Positions 45,920 to 54,567 of a DNA stretch of 64,000 nucleotides are shown piece by piece. Positions within the stretch are counted from its first letter, which is position 1, and the number at the start of each line of letters is the position of its first letter. The position numbers were made by a program, and so were the translations under genes. This DNA comes from Flavobacteriia bacterium (GTDB taxonomy: Bacteria; Bacteroidota; Bacteroidia; Flavobacteriales_D; Crocinitomicaceae), in the NCBI GenBank assembly GCA_947450325.1, contig CANFUT010000006.1:1-64000 (forward strand), in the 5' to 3' direction. The notes below the pieces were generated by a model. It was given only the letters and a program-made list of their open reading frames with translations, was not told the DNA's origin and did not search any database.

Positions 45920-46860
45920 AGCTAAAACTCGATTTTGAATTTCAATTAAACACACCAAAAATTCAACATGGCGACCAAATCATTTTGATTGGAAGTTGTT
46001 TTTCAAATGAAATGGGTTTACAGTTTGAAAACAATGGTCTTAAAGTCAATTCAAATCCTTTTGGAACGATTTTTCACCCGATTCCACTGGCGAAGTTAAT
46101 TCTAGATGCAACAAATCAAAATCAAGAAAATCAAATATTTCCGCGCAAAGATTTGTTTTTCTCTTGGGATGCTGCAGGAACTGTTTTTGATTATTCCGAA
46201 TCAGCTTTGAATACATTTTTGAATCACACAAAAGCACAGTTTAGGCAAGATTTGCTTGAAGCAAAATACTTATTCATCACTTTAGGTTCATCGTTTGGAT
46301 ATGTTCACAATCAATTGAATAAAGTCATAGCGAATTGTCATAAAATGCCATCAACTACATTTGAAAAATCGTTGACAGATTTAGATTCGATGGCTGAGAT
46401 TTGGAGCGAAACCTTGATTCAACTGAAAACTTTAAATCCAAAATTGGAGGTTGTTTTTACAGTAAGTCCGATTCGACACATCAAAGACGGTTTAATCGAA
46501 AACAATAGGAGCAAAGCCAGATTATTTGAATTGATTGAAAAATTAAAGACCAACTTTCTAATCCATTATTTCCCAGCATTTGAAATCATTTTAGACGAAT
46601 TGAGGGATTACCGATTTTTCAAATCAGATGGAATACATCCGAATGAAATGGCGATTCAATATGTTTGGCAAAGGTTGACTGAAACTTTGATGTCAGCCGA
46701 AACACAAAAGCTTTGTCAGGAAATGGTGCAATTGCGACAAATGGAAAATCATCTTTCTTTGTATCCAAAAAGTGTCGAGCATCAAGAATTTATTCTGAAA
46801 ACAAAGGAGAAAATTCAGCACTTTTTAGCAAAAAATCCATCGATTATTTGGCAAAAATAA
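45916..46860 (+). CDS. GSCFA domain protein
   Basis: A 314-residue protein whose N-terminus reads ILIGSCFSNEMG, the name-giving motif of the GSCFA family, with later stretches FITLGSSFGYV and FTVSPIRHIKDG (SGNH-like hydrolase cores). It probably modifies surface polysaccharides as an acylesterase or acyltransferase. It overlaps the deacetylase by 4 bases (ATGA) and ends just before a hairpin. Confidence 0.85.
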   Translation: MKLKLDFEFQLNTPKIQHGDQIILIGSCFSNEMGLQFENNGLKVNSNPFGTIFHPIPLAKLILDATNQNQENQIFPRKDLFFSWDAAGTVFDYSESALNTFLNHTKAQFRQDLLEAKYLFITLGSSFGYVHNQLNKVIANCHKMPSTTFEKSLTDLDSMAEIWSETLIQLKTLNPKLEVVFTVSPIRHIKDGLIENNRSKARLFELIEKLKTNFLIHYFPAFEIILDELRDYRFFKSDGIHPNEMAIQYVWQRLTETLMSAETQKLCQEMVQLRQMENHLSLYPKSVEHQEFILKTKEKIQHFLAKNPSIIWQK

Positions 46861-46888
46861 AACCCTGAAAGTTTTCACTCCCAGGGTT
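46861..46888 (-). terminator. Hairpin between convergent GSCFA and MuiA-like genes
   Basis: AACCCTG (46861-46867) pairs with CAGGGTT (46882-46888). Read on the minus strand the stem is followed by TTTATTTTT, so it terminates the MuiA-like gene; on the plus strand it stands right after the GSCFA stop but has no T run. Confidence 0.7.
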
Positions 46889-46909
46889 CCAAATCAAAAC
46901 TATATTTGA

Positions 46910-48592
46910 CTATAGACTTTTATTCTTGTCAAATTTCACGGTGTAACTGAAATTCAAGGTCTTACTTTCTTTGGTTTTCAGATTGATTTCCCATTCAAGC
47001 TCTCCGGTAACTAAATCGTGTTTTGCTTTCCCTGTGTTTGTTGGTTCAATGATAATTTCACTGTTTTGTGTAATTGGCATTTGATCTTGAACAACAATGG
47101 TGGCATTCGTTGATTTCAAATTTTTGATTTCAATTTGGAAATTATTAGTTCTTTCGATTTTATCTCCAATAACTCTTTCTTTGCTTTCTTTTTTCAAAAG
47201 TGTTCTTTTCACAATTAAATTCGGATCTTTTCCTAAACTCAAGCTCAAAGTATCTTCCATAGAACTTGGGTCGATATAGGTTTCACCAATATAACTTCCG
47301 TCGAAGAAAATATTTGCTTTTGCAGGCACAAGTTGCAAGTCATCCAATTTAGATATTTGAGCGACCAAATAAACCGAAGCATCCATTTTAGGAACTGTGT
47401 AATATTTGTAGTTTGCTGCCAAATCAGTATTAGAAATCAAAACCATGTGTTTTTCATTTGTTGATGGAATCGTGTATTGTAAATCAATTCTAAATTCCGC
47501 TGAAATCATTTGACTAATGATTTGGGTAAATTGCGCTGACGTTTCAGCATCATCTTCTTGAGCTCTCCAAGAATCTTTCGATGTTACTTTTTCATAAGCA
47601 CTGGCATTAGCACTCATAGTAACGGGTGCCATATATCCATTTGAATTTATTGAACCCGGCACAGGACGCGCTTGATAGTAATCAATGTACCAAGGATTCA
47701 AAGTTGGTTTGATTTTATTTTGAAATGGATTGTTGGTTGAAATCGTCAATCTTACATCTTCCCATTTAGATCCTGTATTTTGGTAAACTTGCGCTTTGTA
47801 ATTTAAATTCACTTTTCCAGCTGCCAATTCACTTCTGATATCATACAATGGAATCCAACCAGCACCAGAAACTAAATAAGAAAGCGTAATTTTTCCGTTT
47901 GTAATTTCTTTACTAGAAACAGTTACAATAATTCTGTGCGTCGGTCCCAATTGTTCTATTTCTTGGTTCGAAGTACTTTGGTAGTTTCTCAAATTATTCA
48001 AGCGATTTTGCATGTCAGATTTATGAACATTTTTCTCCGCCTTACGACGATTCAATTTCAATAGTTGCTTATTGATTTCATTCATTTTGATCGCATAATA
48101 ATCAACAGCTTGTTTCAAAAGTTGAATAGAATCATTCACTTTTCCCTGTCCGCGAATGGCACCGTTATTCGATAAAATGCTTTTGGTTGCATTCAAAACA
48201 TCAATTTCATCTTGAATTTCTTGAATTTCATAGCCAATGACCAAAATGGAATCTTCAACAAGGAAGATGTCTTTTCTGATTTTCAAAGGTAAACCATCAA
48301 TGGTTGCAGTTAATTTTGGTTCTGGATAAAACATGGAATATTTGGAATCCAAAATGACAATGTTTCCGGTAGCCTTCACTTGTAAACTTTTCGCATCAAT
48401 CGTTGGACAAATTCCGTCAATGATGATTTCAGTGATTCCTGGTTTGACATTGTAAGTTGCTTTTCTGAAAATTTGAGCACCTTGCGTGTAAACGGTTACA
48501 TCTGTAATCGTAGATTTAACATTTTCTTTGTCGCCAGCAAAAAGCTGTGATGTGAAACAAAGAATAAAAAGACTTGCAAATATTTTTTTCAT
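46910..48592 (-). CDS. Mucoidy inhibitor MuiA family protein (DUF4140/DUF4139)
   Basis: A 560-residue exported protein: signal peptide (FASLFILCFTSQLFA), N-terminal DUF4140 domain (STITDVTVYTQGAQIFRKA), a coiled-coil stretch (about 130-200), then the DUF4139 beta-rich region (ITLSYLVSGAGWIPLYDIRS, and VYQNTGSKWEDVRLTISTNNP). Members are widespread in Bacteroidota, function largely unknown; one was reported to affect mucoidy in Rhizobium. It ends at a hairpin. Confidence 0.85.
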   Translation of the reverse strand: MKKIFASLFILCFTSQLFAGDKENVKSTITDVTVYTQGAQIFRKATYNVKPGITEIIIDGICPTIDAKSLQVKATGNIVILDSKYSMFYPEPKLTATIDGLPLKIRKDIFLVEDSILVIGYEIQEIQDEIDVLNATKSILSNNGAIRGQGKVNDSIQLLKQAVDYYAIKMNEINKQLLKLNRRKAEKNVHKSDMQNRLNNLRNYQSTSNQEIEQLGPTHRIIVTVSSKEITNGKITLSYLVSGAGWIPLYDIRSELAAGKVNLNYKAQVYQNTGSKWEDVRLTISTNNPFQNKIKPTLNPWYIDYYQARPVPGSINSNGYMAPVTMSANASAYEKVTSKDSWRAQEDDAETSAQFTQIISQMISAEFRIDLQYTIPSTNEKHMVLISNTDLAANYKYYTVPKMDASVYLVAQISKLDDLQLVPAKANIFFDGSYIGETYIDPSSMEDTLSLSLGKDPNLIVKRTLLKKESKERVIGDKIERTNNFQIEIKNLKSTNATIVVQDQMPITQNSEIIIEPTNTGKAKHDLVTGELEWEINLKTKESKTLNFSYTVKFDKNKSL

Positions 48593-48678
48593 AATTTCTG
48601 AATTTGGGGTAAGGTACAGCCAATGATTTTATCGGTTCAACCGTATTTGGTTTTTAGGAAAAAATTAACAAATGAGAT

Positions 48679-49323
48679 TTATTTCAATTCAATCTCTTTG
48701 AAAAATTGATTCAAGAAATCTTCCATCACTTGATGGCGTTCAATAGCGAGTTTTTTGCCTGTTTCGGTGTTGAATCTATCTTTCAAAAGGAGTAGTTTCT
48801 CGTAAAAATGATTAATAGTATGACTTTTAGAAACTGCGTAATCTTCAAAAGAATTATGGAGCGTTGGTTCAACTGTAGATTGATAAATCGGACGATTTTT
48901 GTTTCCTCCAAAAGCAAAAGCGCGGGCGATACCAACTGCACCAATGGCGTCCAATCTGTCAGCATCCTGAACAATTTGTTGTTCTAAACTGATTTTTTTG
49001 TCCTCAACCAAAGCGCCTTTGAAAGAAATATTGTCAACCAATGCAACAACTTGGTCAATTATTTCAACTGAATAATTTAATTCGACCAAAATTTCTTTGG
49101 CAATTACACCGCCGTGATTTAAGATTCCGCCGTTCATTTTATGGTCTGAAATATCGTGCAACAAAGCGCCTAAAGTCACAATTTCTAGGTTTCCACCTTC
49201 TTTACTTTGGATGAATTTGGCATTGTTTAAAACGCGCAAAATATGATCCCAATCGTGACCTGAAAAATCATTTTCGAAATGTGATTTGATTTTTTCTATA
49301 AGTTTGTTGATTTTATCTTCCAT
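48679..49323 (-). CDS. HD-domain phosphohydrolase
   Basis: A 214-residue cytosolic HD-superfamily protein. It shows His27 (GHDWDHILRV), the doublet His56-Asp57 (GALLHDISDHK) and a later Asp in QDADRLDAIG. YedJ-like proteins have this layout and act on nucleotides or phosphate esters. The exact substrate cannot be named. It is divergent from the barrel gene at 49349 with 25 bases between, so promoters overlap. Confidence 0.85.
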   Translation of the reverse strand: MEDKINKLIEKIKSHFENDFSGHDWDHILRVLNNAKFIQSKEGGNLEIVTLGALLHDISDHKMNGGILNHGGVIAKEILVELNYSVEIIDQVVALVDNISFKGALVEDKKISLEQQIVQDADRLDAIGAVGIARAFAFGGNKNRPIYQSTVEPTLHNSFEDYAVSKSHTINHFYEKLLLLKDRFNTETGKKLAIERHQVMEDFLNQFFKEIELK

Positions 49324-49348
49324 GTTGAGATTTTAATTGAACAAATGT

Positions 49349-50152
49349 ATGTATAAATTTAGCTTTTGTATCGCCCTTTTATTAAGTGGTTTTTCAACCT
49401 TTTCGCAAGGACCAACCATTTCAGCTTTTGTTGGGTATGGATTTTCTGCACCTTCTGATGTTTTGGGAATTCAGATTGAACCTGAGAAGACTACCAATAT
49501 TTATGGCACTTTGGGTGCAGGCTTAAATTACGAATTGAATGCAACATACATGTTGAAACCAAATTTTGGAATGGAATTGGGTTTCAATTATTTTAATGGT
49601 ACTAGAACATTGACTTCTAGAGTAGAAAATGGTTTTGGAGTATATGAATCATTTCAAAATTCCAATCAATTTCGATTGACACCAAAATTGACCTTGCAGC
49701 ACAACGGAGAAAAATTAGGATTCTATTTCAAACCGGGCTTGGTTTTGCCAATTTCAAATGTTTCGTATTTAGAGGAAACAGAATCGGGTTCAGGAACAAT
49801 TGCTCAATTCGGACAAACTGTTTCCTCTAAAAGTGAGACAAAATATTTCTTCGCAGTTGGTTATTCAGCCGCAATAGGTGGCACAGTAAAGTTGACGAAA
49901 AAACTTTCTCTTTTTGGCGAAATGAATGGAATTTCGTTGAAAACCTTAACGAAATCTAAAACGAAGACGTCCTATGTTTTTAACGGAATTGAAGATATTG
50001 ATAACATCAAAACTGTAGATAAAATCACGACTTACGATGATCAAATTGATACATTCGTCAACAATGATGAGAATGTATCTAAAAAAGCATTGTCGTTGAA
50101 ACACAACTACAGTGCAATTTTCTTAAACGTTGGATTGAAGTTTAGTTTTTAA
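49349..50152 (+). CDS. Outer-membrane beta-barrel protein
   Basis: A 267-residue protein starting at the ATG at 49349 (an in-frame TTG at 49337 would add four residues). A signal peptide (KFSFCIALLLSGFSTFSQ) precedes alternating strands: AFVGYGFSAPSD, GMELGFNYFNGT, FYFKPGLVLPI, and the end strand AIFLNVGLKFSF. It is an OmpW/OmpA-barrel-like porin of unknown role. It is followed by a repeat-rich spacer before rpsP. Confidence 0.75.
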   Translation: MYKFSFCIALLLSGFSTFSQGPTISAFVGYGFSAPSDVLGIQIEPEKTTNIYGTLGAGLNYELNATYMLKPNFGMELGFNYFNGTRTLTSRVENGFGVYESFQNSNQFRLTPKLTLQHNGEKLGFYFKPGLVLPISNVSYLEETESGSGTIAQFGQTVSSKSETKYFFAVGYSAAIGGTVKLTKKLSLFGEMNGISLKTLTKSKTKTSYVFNGIEDIDNIKTVDKITTYDDQIDTFVNNDENVSKKALSLKHNYSAIFLNVGLKFSF

Positions 50153-50164
50153 TTTTGGAGTATT

Positions 50165-50206
50165 ATTAAGTCTTAACATCTTAAAATCCTAACATCTTAA
50201 CATCTA
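50165..50206. repeat. Short CTTAA/CCTAA repeat block upstream of rpsP
   Basis: Several copies of the words TCTTAACA, TCTTAAAA and CCTAACA follow one another, the same words as in the 8103-8407 spacer. They end 13 bases before the -33 element of rpsP. Confidence 0.6.
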
Positions 50207-50218
50207 GTTTACCAAAAC

Positions 50219-50249
50219 TTGCATCATAACTAAAATATACTTACTTTTG
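50219..50249 (+). promoter_or_regulatory. rpsP operon promoter
   Basis: TTG at 50219-50221 and TACTTTTG at 50242-50249 with a 20-base spacer are a near-perfect Bacteroidota promoter. Transcription should start near 50256, giving a leader of about 47 bases. Confidence 0.7.
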
Positions 50250-50270
50250 CACCCTTAATTAATTATTAAC

Positions 50271-50287
50271 TGGAGTTTCGTACTCCA
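50271..50287 (+). promoter_or_regulatory. Leader hairpin of rpsP
   Basis: TGGAGT (50271-50276) and ACTCCA (50282-50287) form a 6-bp stem with a 5-base TTCGT loop, 15 bases before the rpsP ATG. It could affect translation of the operon; there is no T run, so it is not a terminator. Confidence 0.5.
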
Positions 50288-50302
50288 ACTTATAAACATA
50301 AA

Positions 50303-50878
50303 ATGGCAACACGTATTAGATTGCAAAGACACGGGAAAAAATCAAAAGCATTTTTTCACCTTGTAGTCGCTGATTCAAGAGCGAAAAGAGATGGTAAATT
50401 CATCGAAAAATTGGGTACTTACAATCCAAACACTAATCCTGCAACAATCGAAATCAATTTCGAATCTGCTTTGCAATGGGTTCGTACTGGAGCTGAAATG
50501 TCTGACACTGCGAGAGCTTTGTTGTCTTACAGAGGTGTATTGTACAAAAACCACTTAATCAATGGTATCAAAAAAGGTGCTTTGACTGAGGCTGATGTTG
50601 AAACTAAATTTGCTGCTTGGGAAGCTGAGAAAGCAAACAAAATCAACAACAAAAAAGATGGTTTGGCAAACAGTGCTGTAGCTGCTAAGGCTGCTGCTTT
50701 GAAAGCTGAAGCTGAATCAAATGCTGCAAAAGCGAAAGCAATTGAAGCAAAAAATGCTCCTGAAGTTGAAGAAGTTGCTGAAGAAGTAGCTGAGGAAACA
50801 ACAGAAGAAACTGCAACTGAAGAAACTTCTACTGAAGAAGCTTCAACAGAAGAAGGTACAGAGGAAACTCAAGCATAA
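50303..50878 (+). CDS. rpsP: 30S ribosomal protein S16 with acidic C-terminal extension
   Basis: The S16 core occupies about residues 1-85 ([18 protein letters not shown], then [22 protein letters not shown]). A 105-residue tail rich in Ala, Glu and Thr follows ([15 protein letters not shown], then [15 protein letters not shown]), longer than the 80-90-residue S16 of most bacteria. Such tails are known in Bacteroidota. It is first in the rpsP-rimM-trmN6 operon. Confidence 0.95.
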   Translation: MATRIRLQRHGKKSKAFFHLVVADSRAKRDGKFIEKLGTYNPNTNPATIEINFESALQWVRTGAEMSDTARALLSYRGVLYKNHLINGIKKGALTEADVETKFAAWEAEKANKINNKKDGLANSAVAAKAAALKAEAESNAAKAKAIEAKNAPEVEEVAEEVAEETTEETATEETSTEEASTEEGTEETQA

Positions 50879-50893
50879 GAACAAAATATTTAA

Positions 50894-51424
50894 ATGAAAA
50901 AAGCAGATTGCTATCATTTAGGATATGTAGCGAAACTTCACGGATTCAAAGGTGAAGTTTCGTTTTTTTTAGACGTTACAGATCCAACTGAATACACCAA
51001 ATTAGATTCAGTTTTCATTGATATAAACGGTCAACTAACTCCCTTTTTTGTTGAATCTTTCCAACTCAAACCTCGCGGTTTTGCTGCAGTAAAACTAGAA
51101 GGTGTTGATTCTGAAAATGACGCAAAAGTGTTGATGAGGAAAAATCTTTACTTGCCTTTGACAGAATTACCAGAATTAACAGGAACTCAATTTTATGACC
51201 ACGAAGTTGTAGGTTTTGAAGTTATAGATGATAATTTTGGCCCTGTTGGAATTCTTGAAACAATCGTCGACTTACCAGTAAATCCTTTGATTCAAATTAA
51301 AAATCCAAACGGGAAAGAAGTTTTGATTCCATTCGTGAAAAATTTGGTTCAAGAAGTGGATCGAAAAAATCGAATTTTAAGAGTCAACGCTCCTGATGGA
51401 TTAATCGCTATTTATTTGGGCTGA
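50894..51424 (+). CDS. rimM: Ribosome maturation factor RimM
   Basis: A 176-residue protein needed for 30S assembly, binding S19 and the 16S head. The N-terminal beta-barrel (LGYVAKLHGFKGEVSFF) and the C-terminal PRC-barrel domain (FYDHEVVGFEVID, VLIPFVKNLVQEVD) are both present. It lies 15 bases after rpsP and overlaps trmN6 by one base. Confidence 0.95.
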   Translation: MKKADCYHLGYVAKLHGFKGEVSFFLDVTDPTEYTKLDSVFIDINGQLTPFFVESFQLKPRGFAAVKLEGVDSENDAKVLMRKNLYLPLTELPELTGTQFYDHEVVGFEVIDDNFGPVGILETIVDLPVNPLIQIKNPNGKEVLIPFVKNLVQEVDRKNRILRVNAPDGLIAIYLG

Positions 51425-52128
51425 TGTCCATTTTCAAATTCAAACATTTCGAAGTCAATCAAACGAATTCAGCCATGAAAATTGGAACTGATTCTATGGT
51501 TTTTGGTTCTTTGATTGATGTTGAAGGAAAGTCAATCGCTTTAGATATTGGAACCGGAACGGGTGTTTTGAGTTTGATGACAGCACAAAGAAATCCTCAA
51601 CTAAAAATTACTGCCATTGAGATTGAAGCCAATGCTTTTGAAGAAGCTAAAATGAACTTCAAAACTTCAAAATTTGACAGTCAATTAGCGGCATTGCATG
51701 TTGACTTTTTAGACTACGATCCAGAAACAAAATTTGACCTTATTTTTTCAAATCCGCCTTATTTTGAAAATGCGTCTAAATCTTTAAATCAAGAAAAGAA
51801 TTTAGCAAGACACGATGATAGTTTGCCTTTGGAAGTACTTTTTGAAAAAGTAGCAAATCATTTGACTGAAGATGGTCATTTTTGGGTAATTCTTCCCAAT
51901 TTGACTTTTGATACTTATTTGGAATTTGCAAAAGAAATAGGACTTCAATTGGTGAAACAAATCGAAATCTTCGGCAAAGAAAATCAGTTAGTTAGAAAAA
52001 TTGGTGCGTTTTCCAAGATTAATATTGCACTTGAACATTCCAATTTGATTATTCGAAATAATGATGGGAATTACACCGATGAATACAAAAAACTAACAAT
52101 TGAATATCACTTTAACGAGTTGAAATGA
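51424..52128 (+). CDS. trmN6: tRNA1(Val) (adenine(37)-N6)-methyltransferase
   Basis: A 234-residue class I SAM methyltransferase of the TrmN6/YfiC group. Features: FEVNQTNSAMKIGTDSMVFG at the start, SAM loop ALDIGTGTGVLSLM, and FSNPPYF for adenine binding (NPPY). It methylates A37 of tRNA1(Val). The ATG overlaps the rimM stop by one base. A bidirectional hairpin follows the stop. Confidence 0.92.
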   Translation: MSIFKFKHFEVNQTNSAMKIGTDSMVFGSLIDVEGKSIALDIGTGTGVLSLMTAQRNPQLKITAIEIEANAFEEAKMNFKTSKFDSQLAALHVDFLDYDPETKFDLIFSNPPYFENASKSLNQEKNLARHDDSLPLEVLFEKVANHLTEDGHFWVILPNLTFDTYLEFAKEIGLQLVKQIEIFGKENQLVRKIGAFSKINIALEHSNLIIRNNDGNYTDEYKKLTIEYHFNELK

Positions 52129-52129
52129 A

Positions 52130-52154
52130 AAAAGCGATGAATTTCACCGCTTTT
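52130..52154. terminator. Bidirectional hairpin between trmN6 and the thioredoxin-like gene
   Basis: AAAAGCGATGA (52130-52140) pairs with TCACCGCTTTT (52144-52154) with one mismatch and a 3-base loop. A and T runs flank it, so it can end transcription both ways. Confidence 0.78.
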
Positions 52155-52160
52155 AATCTG

Positions 52161-52718
52161 TTATAATGTATTTTTAATCTTCTCGTTTAGTTCTTCTTGC
52201 AAACTTACTCCAGCATCTTGATTATACCAATTCTGCAAAGCGATTTTTATTTCTCCAAACTCAGCGCTATCCGATTTGAGTTGTTTAAAAATCACTTGAC
52301 ACCCAGCAGGTCTAGGACCCCAAACAGCTAAATCTTTCCCGTTTTCATCTCTAATCACTAAAATTGGAATTGATTTGCCGCCATTTGTTAGATACTTTTC
52401 AATCTCCGAATTAGAATCTCTCAATTGAATTTCAAGTTGAATATTGTCATTCAATTCACTGATTAAATGAATAAAAGGAACACTGTGTGCAGCGTCTCCA
52501 CACCACGGTTCAGTTATCAAAATCCAATGTTGCGTTTTATTAATTTTACTAACAGTTTCAATAATTGATGGGGCAATTTCACCCATTTTCATCCAACGTT
52601 TACTTCTTGTCTGATTCATTTTAGTGTAAACTAAAAAATCAGGACTATCGTAAGGTGCTTTTGGATTTGTGTCTTGTAGAATTTCCTCGAAGTAATTGTT
52701 GTATTCAGTCCACTTCAT
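52161..52718 (-). CDS. Thioredoxin-family protein
   Basis: A 185-residue protein starting at the ATG at 52718 (the open frame extends further). The thioredoxin-like motif is EPWCGDAAHSVPF, with one active-site cysteine instead of CxxC, and a later cis-proline (GGKSIPILVI). It fits the Thioredoxin_9/YbbN-like thiol group common in Flavobacteriales. No signal peptide. It is downstream of the small lipoprotein gene by 41 bases. Confidence 0.8.
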   Translation of the reverse strand: MKWTEYNNYFEEILQDTNPKAPYDSPDFLVYTKMNQTRSKRWMKMGEIAPSIIETVSKINKTQHWILITEPWCGDAAHSVPFIHLISELNDNIQLEIQLRDSNSEIEKYLTNGGKSIPILVIRDENGKDLAVWGPRPAGCQVIFKQLKSDSAEFGEIKIALQNWYNQDAGVSLQEELNEKIKNTL

Positions 52719-52759
52719 GTTGTTAATTTGTATTGTTTGAGAGGACCAAAGATACTGAT

Positions 52760-53161
52760 TTATTGAGGATAACAAGTTACAATTCTTTCAAAACTTTTCA
52801 AAGTTCCATCATGATCAATTGCTACATCGACTGTTATTTTCATTTCAGAAGTATCAGCAACTGTGTTTTTCCAAGCTTCGTTCATCGTATATGAAGATTG
52901 ATGCAAATGATAGCCTTGATTTAAAACATTCATCCCCGTTTTCATGTTTTTGATGATAACATTGTAACCGTGCATTTCATAGTCTGCTGATACAGTTCCA
53001 ATTACTTTGATGGTATCGCCGAAATTGTAAGTTTCGTTCAAAACAGGCATCGTTAAATTGAAAGTAGGATCCGCTAAAACCGTAGGCTCATACGTCTCTT
53101 TTTTGCATGAAATCACTGTCAATGAGATGATTCCTAATAATATAATAAGTGCTTTTTTCAT
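52760..53161 (-). CDS. Small lipoprotein, possibly metal-related
   Basis: A 133-residue lipoprotein (lipid Cys19 in SLTVISCKKE). The mature part is an immunoglobulin-like beta domain with several histidines (MHGYNVII, GYHLHQSSY, AIDHDG), as in DUF4625-type proteins. It overlaps the CDVCGC barrel gene by 4 bases. Function unknown; the neighbours suggest metal handling. Confidence 0.65.
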   Translation of the reverse strand: MKKALIILLGIISLTVISCKKETYEPTVLADPTFNLTMPVLNETYNFGDTIKVIGTVSADYEMHGYNVIIKNMKTGMNVLNQGYHLHQSSYTMNEAWKNTVADTSEMKITVDVAIDHDGTLKSFERIVTCYPQ

Positions 53162-54072
53162 TTTTTTGTAATAAAATAATTAATACCAAAACGGAATGCT
53201 GTTTGTTGAACAACATATCCATTTCCTAAATTTTGATACACTGGTGCAAAATAATTGGCTGAAAACATCCAATTTTTATAAATCGCAGCCACTGTAAATT
53301 GTGCGTTTAAAATTGTTCCTCCGTTGTAAGAATCATCGGTAACTTTTCCATTGATTCGATCTCTAAAGTTGTGGTTATAATTGAATCCAACTTGCGGAAG
53401 AATTCTCAGATTCTCGTTCAAAACCCAGCGATAAAACGCCAAATGAGTAGTTCCCAAGGCATGACCAAATTGGTAATCGTATTTATTTTCAGTCTTGTAA
53501 CTAAAACTCGATTCTGTCAAATATCCCCAGCTTCCTTTTTGGATTGAATAATTCAAGGAAGCAATGAAATCAATTGTCCCAGTACCTGGAAGCATATTGC
53601 GATTATTGACATTTGTATTGTCAAATTTCCCAGTAGGAAGTTTTGTGCCAATTCCAAAAGTCCCGGCTTGTTTGAATTTTCTTGCAAGCGAATCTGTGTT
53701 TTGAATAAAAACATAATTTCCCATCAAGGTGATATCTCCTAAACCTTGATTGATGATGGTTGTTTCATTCGTTTTCTGAGAATTATAAACGTAAGGAACT
53801 ACCGCCATTAATTGAAAATGACGATTAATTTTCCATCTTCCCATCAAGTCAGTGGAAGTAAATACTTCCTTCGTTGACGGATCTTGAAAGCCAAAAAGTG
53901 GAGGATGTGTTGTTTGAAAAGATCGAATATTGGATCTAATCCCAATAAAATGATGGTTTGAACTTGGCAATAATCCCAAGGAAAATGAACTTGCAGCACA
54001 GCCACAAACATCGCACGCCATTGATTGATTTGCCAATATAATCAAACCGAAAAACAAGATGATTTTCTGCAT
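53158..54072 (-). CDS. Outer-membrane transporter-like protein with N-terminal CDVCGC
   Basis: A 304-residue protein. After the signal peptide (LANQSMA) comes CDVCGCAASS at the mature N-terminus, a cysteine motif likely to bind a metal. The remainder is a beta-barrel with strands such as LMAVVPYVYNSQ, DITLMGNYVF, FGIGTKLPTGKF, ending in FRFGINYFITKK. It overlaps the lipoprotein by 4 bases and follows the Cys-rich small membrane protein gene by 56 bases. A metal-related role is inferred. Confidence 0.72.
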   Translation of the reverse strand: MQKIILFFGLIILANQSMACDVCGCAASSFSLGLLPSSNHHFIGIRSNIRSFQTTHPPLFGFQDPSTKEVFTSTDLMGRWKINRHFQLMAVVPYVYNSQKTNETTIINQGLGDITLMGNYVFIQNTDSLARKFKQAGTFGIGTKLPTGKFDNTNVNNRNMLPGTGTIDFIASLNYSIQKGSWGYLTESSFSYKTENKYDYQFGHALGTTHLAFYRWVLNENLRILPQVGFNYNHNFRDRINGKVTDDSYNGGTILNAQFTVAAIYKNWMFSANYFAPVYQNLGNGYVVQQTAFRFGINYFITKK

Positions 54073-54128
54073 GATTTAAATAATAAAATTGAAAACTTAA
54101 ATTGTCAACTGAACAATTTATTTAATAA

Positions 54129-54518
54129 TCAAATTATTATTTGCGATGGAGGATGGAAAATACAACCTGAAAATTCGTTAACAGCTTGAATTTTATTTTG
54201 AAAAATATCTTTTTCTTTTGATTCAATAGCAGCAAATAGCAAATTTATTTCAAGTGGAGTAGAGATGAACTCAAATTTTAGATTGTTGTTGAAAGGATTG
54301 GTTTTAGAATTGTGATTTTGCTCCTTTTGTTCCAATTTTTCCAATTGCTTCGAAAGATAACATTTACCATTGCAATGCAACATTGGCTTGGCTTTGTTTT
54401 CACATTTTTCTGCAATAATTTGTTCTTGATTGACTTTAAACCATATTTCCCAACCCAAGCGAGCAATGTCTTTCGCAAGGAATCCAGTAATACAGAAAAT
54501 GACAATCAATGTTCTCAT
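54129..54518 (-). CDS. Small Cys-rich membrane-anchored protein
   Basis: A 129-residue protein with an N-terminal hydrophobic helix (TLIVIFCITGFLAKDIARLG). The middle has the motif CENKAKPMLHCNGKCYLSKQ with three cysteines and a histidine, then a coiled stretch (KQLEKLEQKEQ). This motif is recurrent in Bacteroidota near metal-transport genes. It is the first gene of a four-gene minus-strand group. Confidence 0.68.
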   Translation of the reverse strand: MRTLIVIFCITGFLAKDIARLGWEIWFKVNQEQIIAEKCENKAKPMLHCNGKCYLSKQLEKLEQKEQNHNSKTNPFNNNLKFEFISTPLEINLLFAAIESKEKDIFQNKIQAVNEFSGCIFHPPSQIII

Positions 54519-54533
54519 TTAATTTAAAAAATT

Positions 54534-54562
54534 AAGTCCGAAAATAATAATCTTCGGACTTT
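54534..54562 (-). terminator. Terminator after the E1 gene
   Basis: AAGTCCGAA (54534-54542) pairs with TTCGGACTT (54553-54561) around a 10-base loop. On the minus strand the stem is followed by TAATTTTTT, which suits the E1 gene ending at 54568. Confidence 0.78.
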
Positions 54563-54567
54563 AAATA

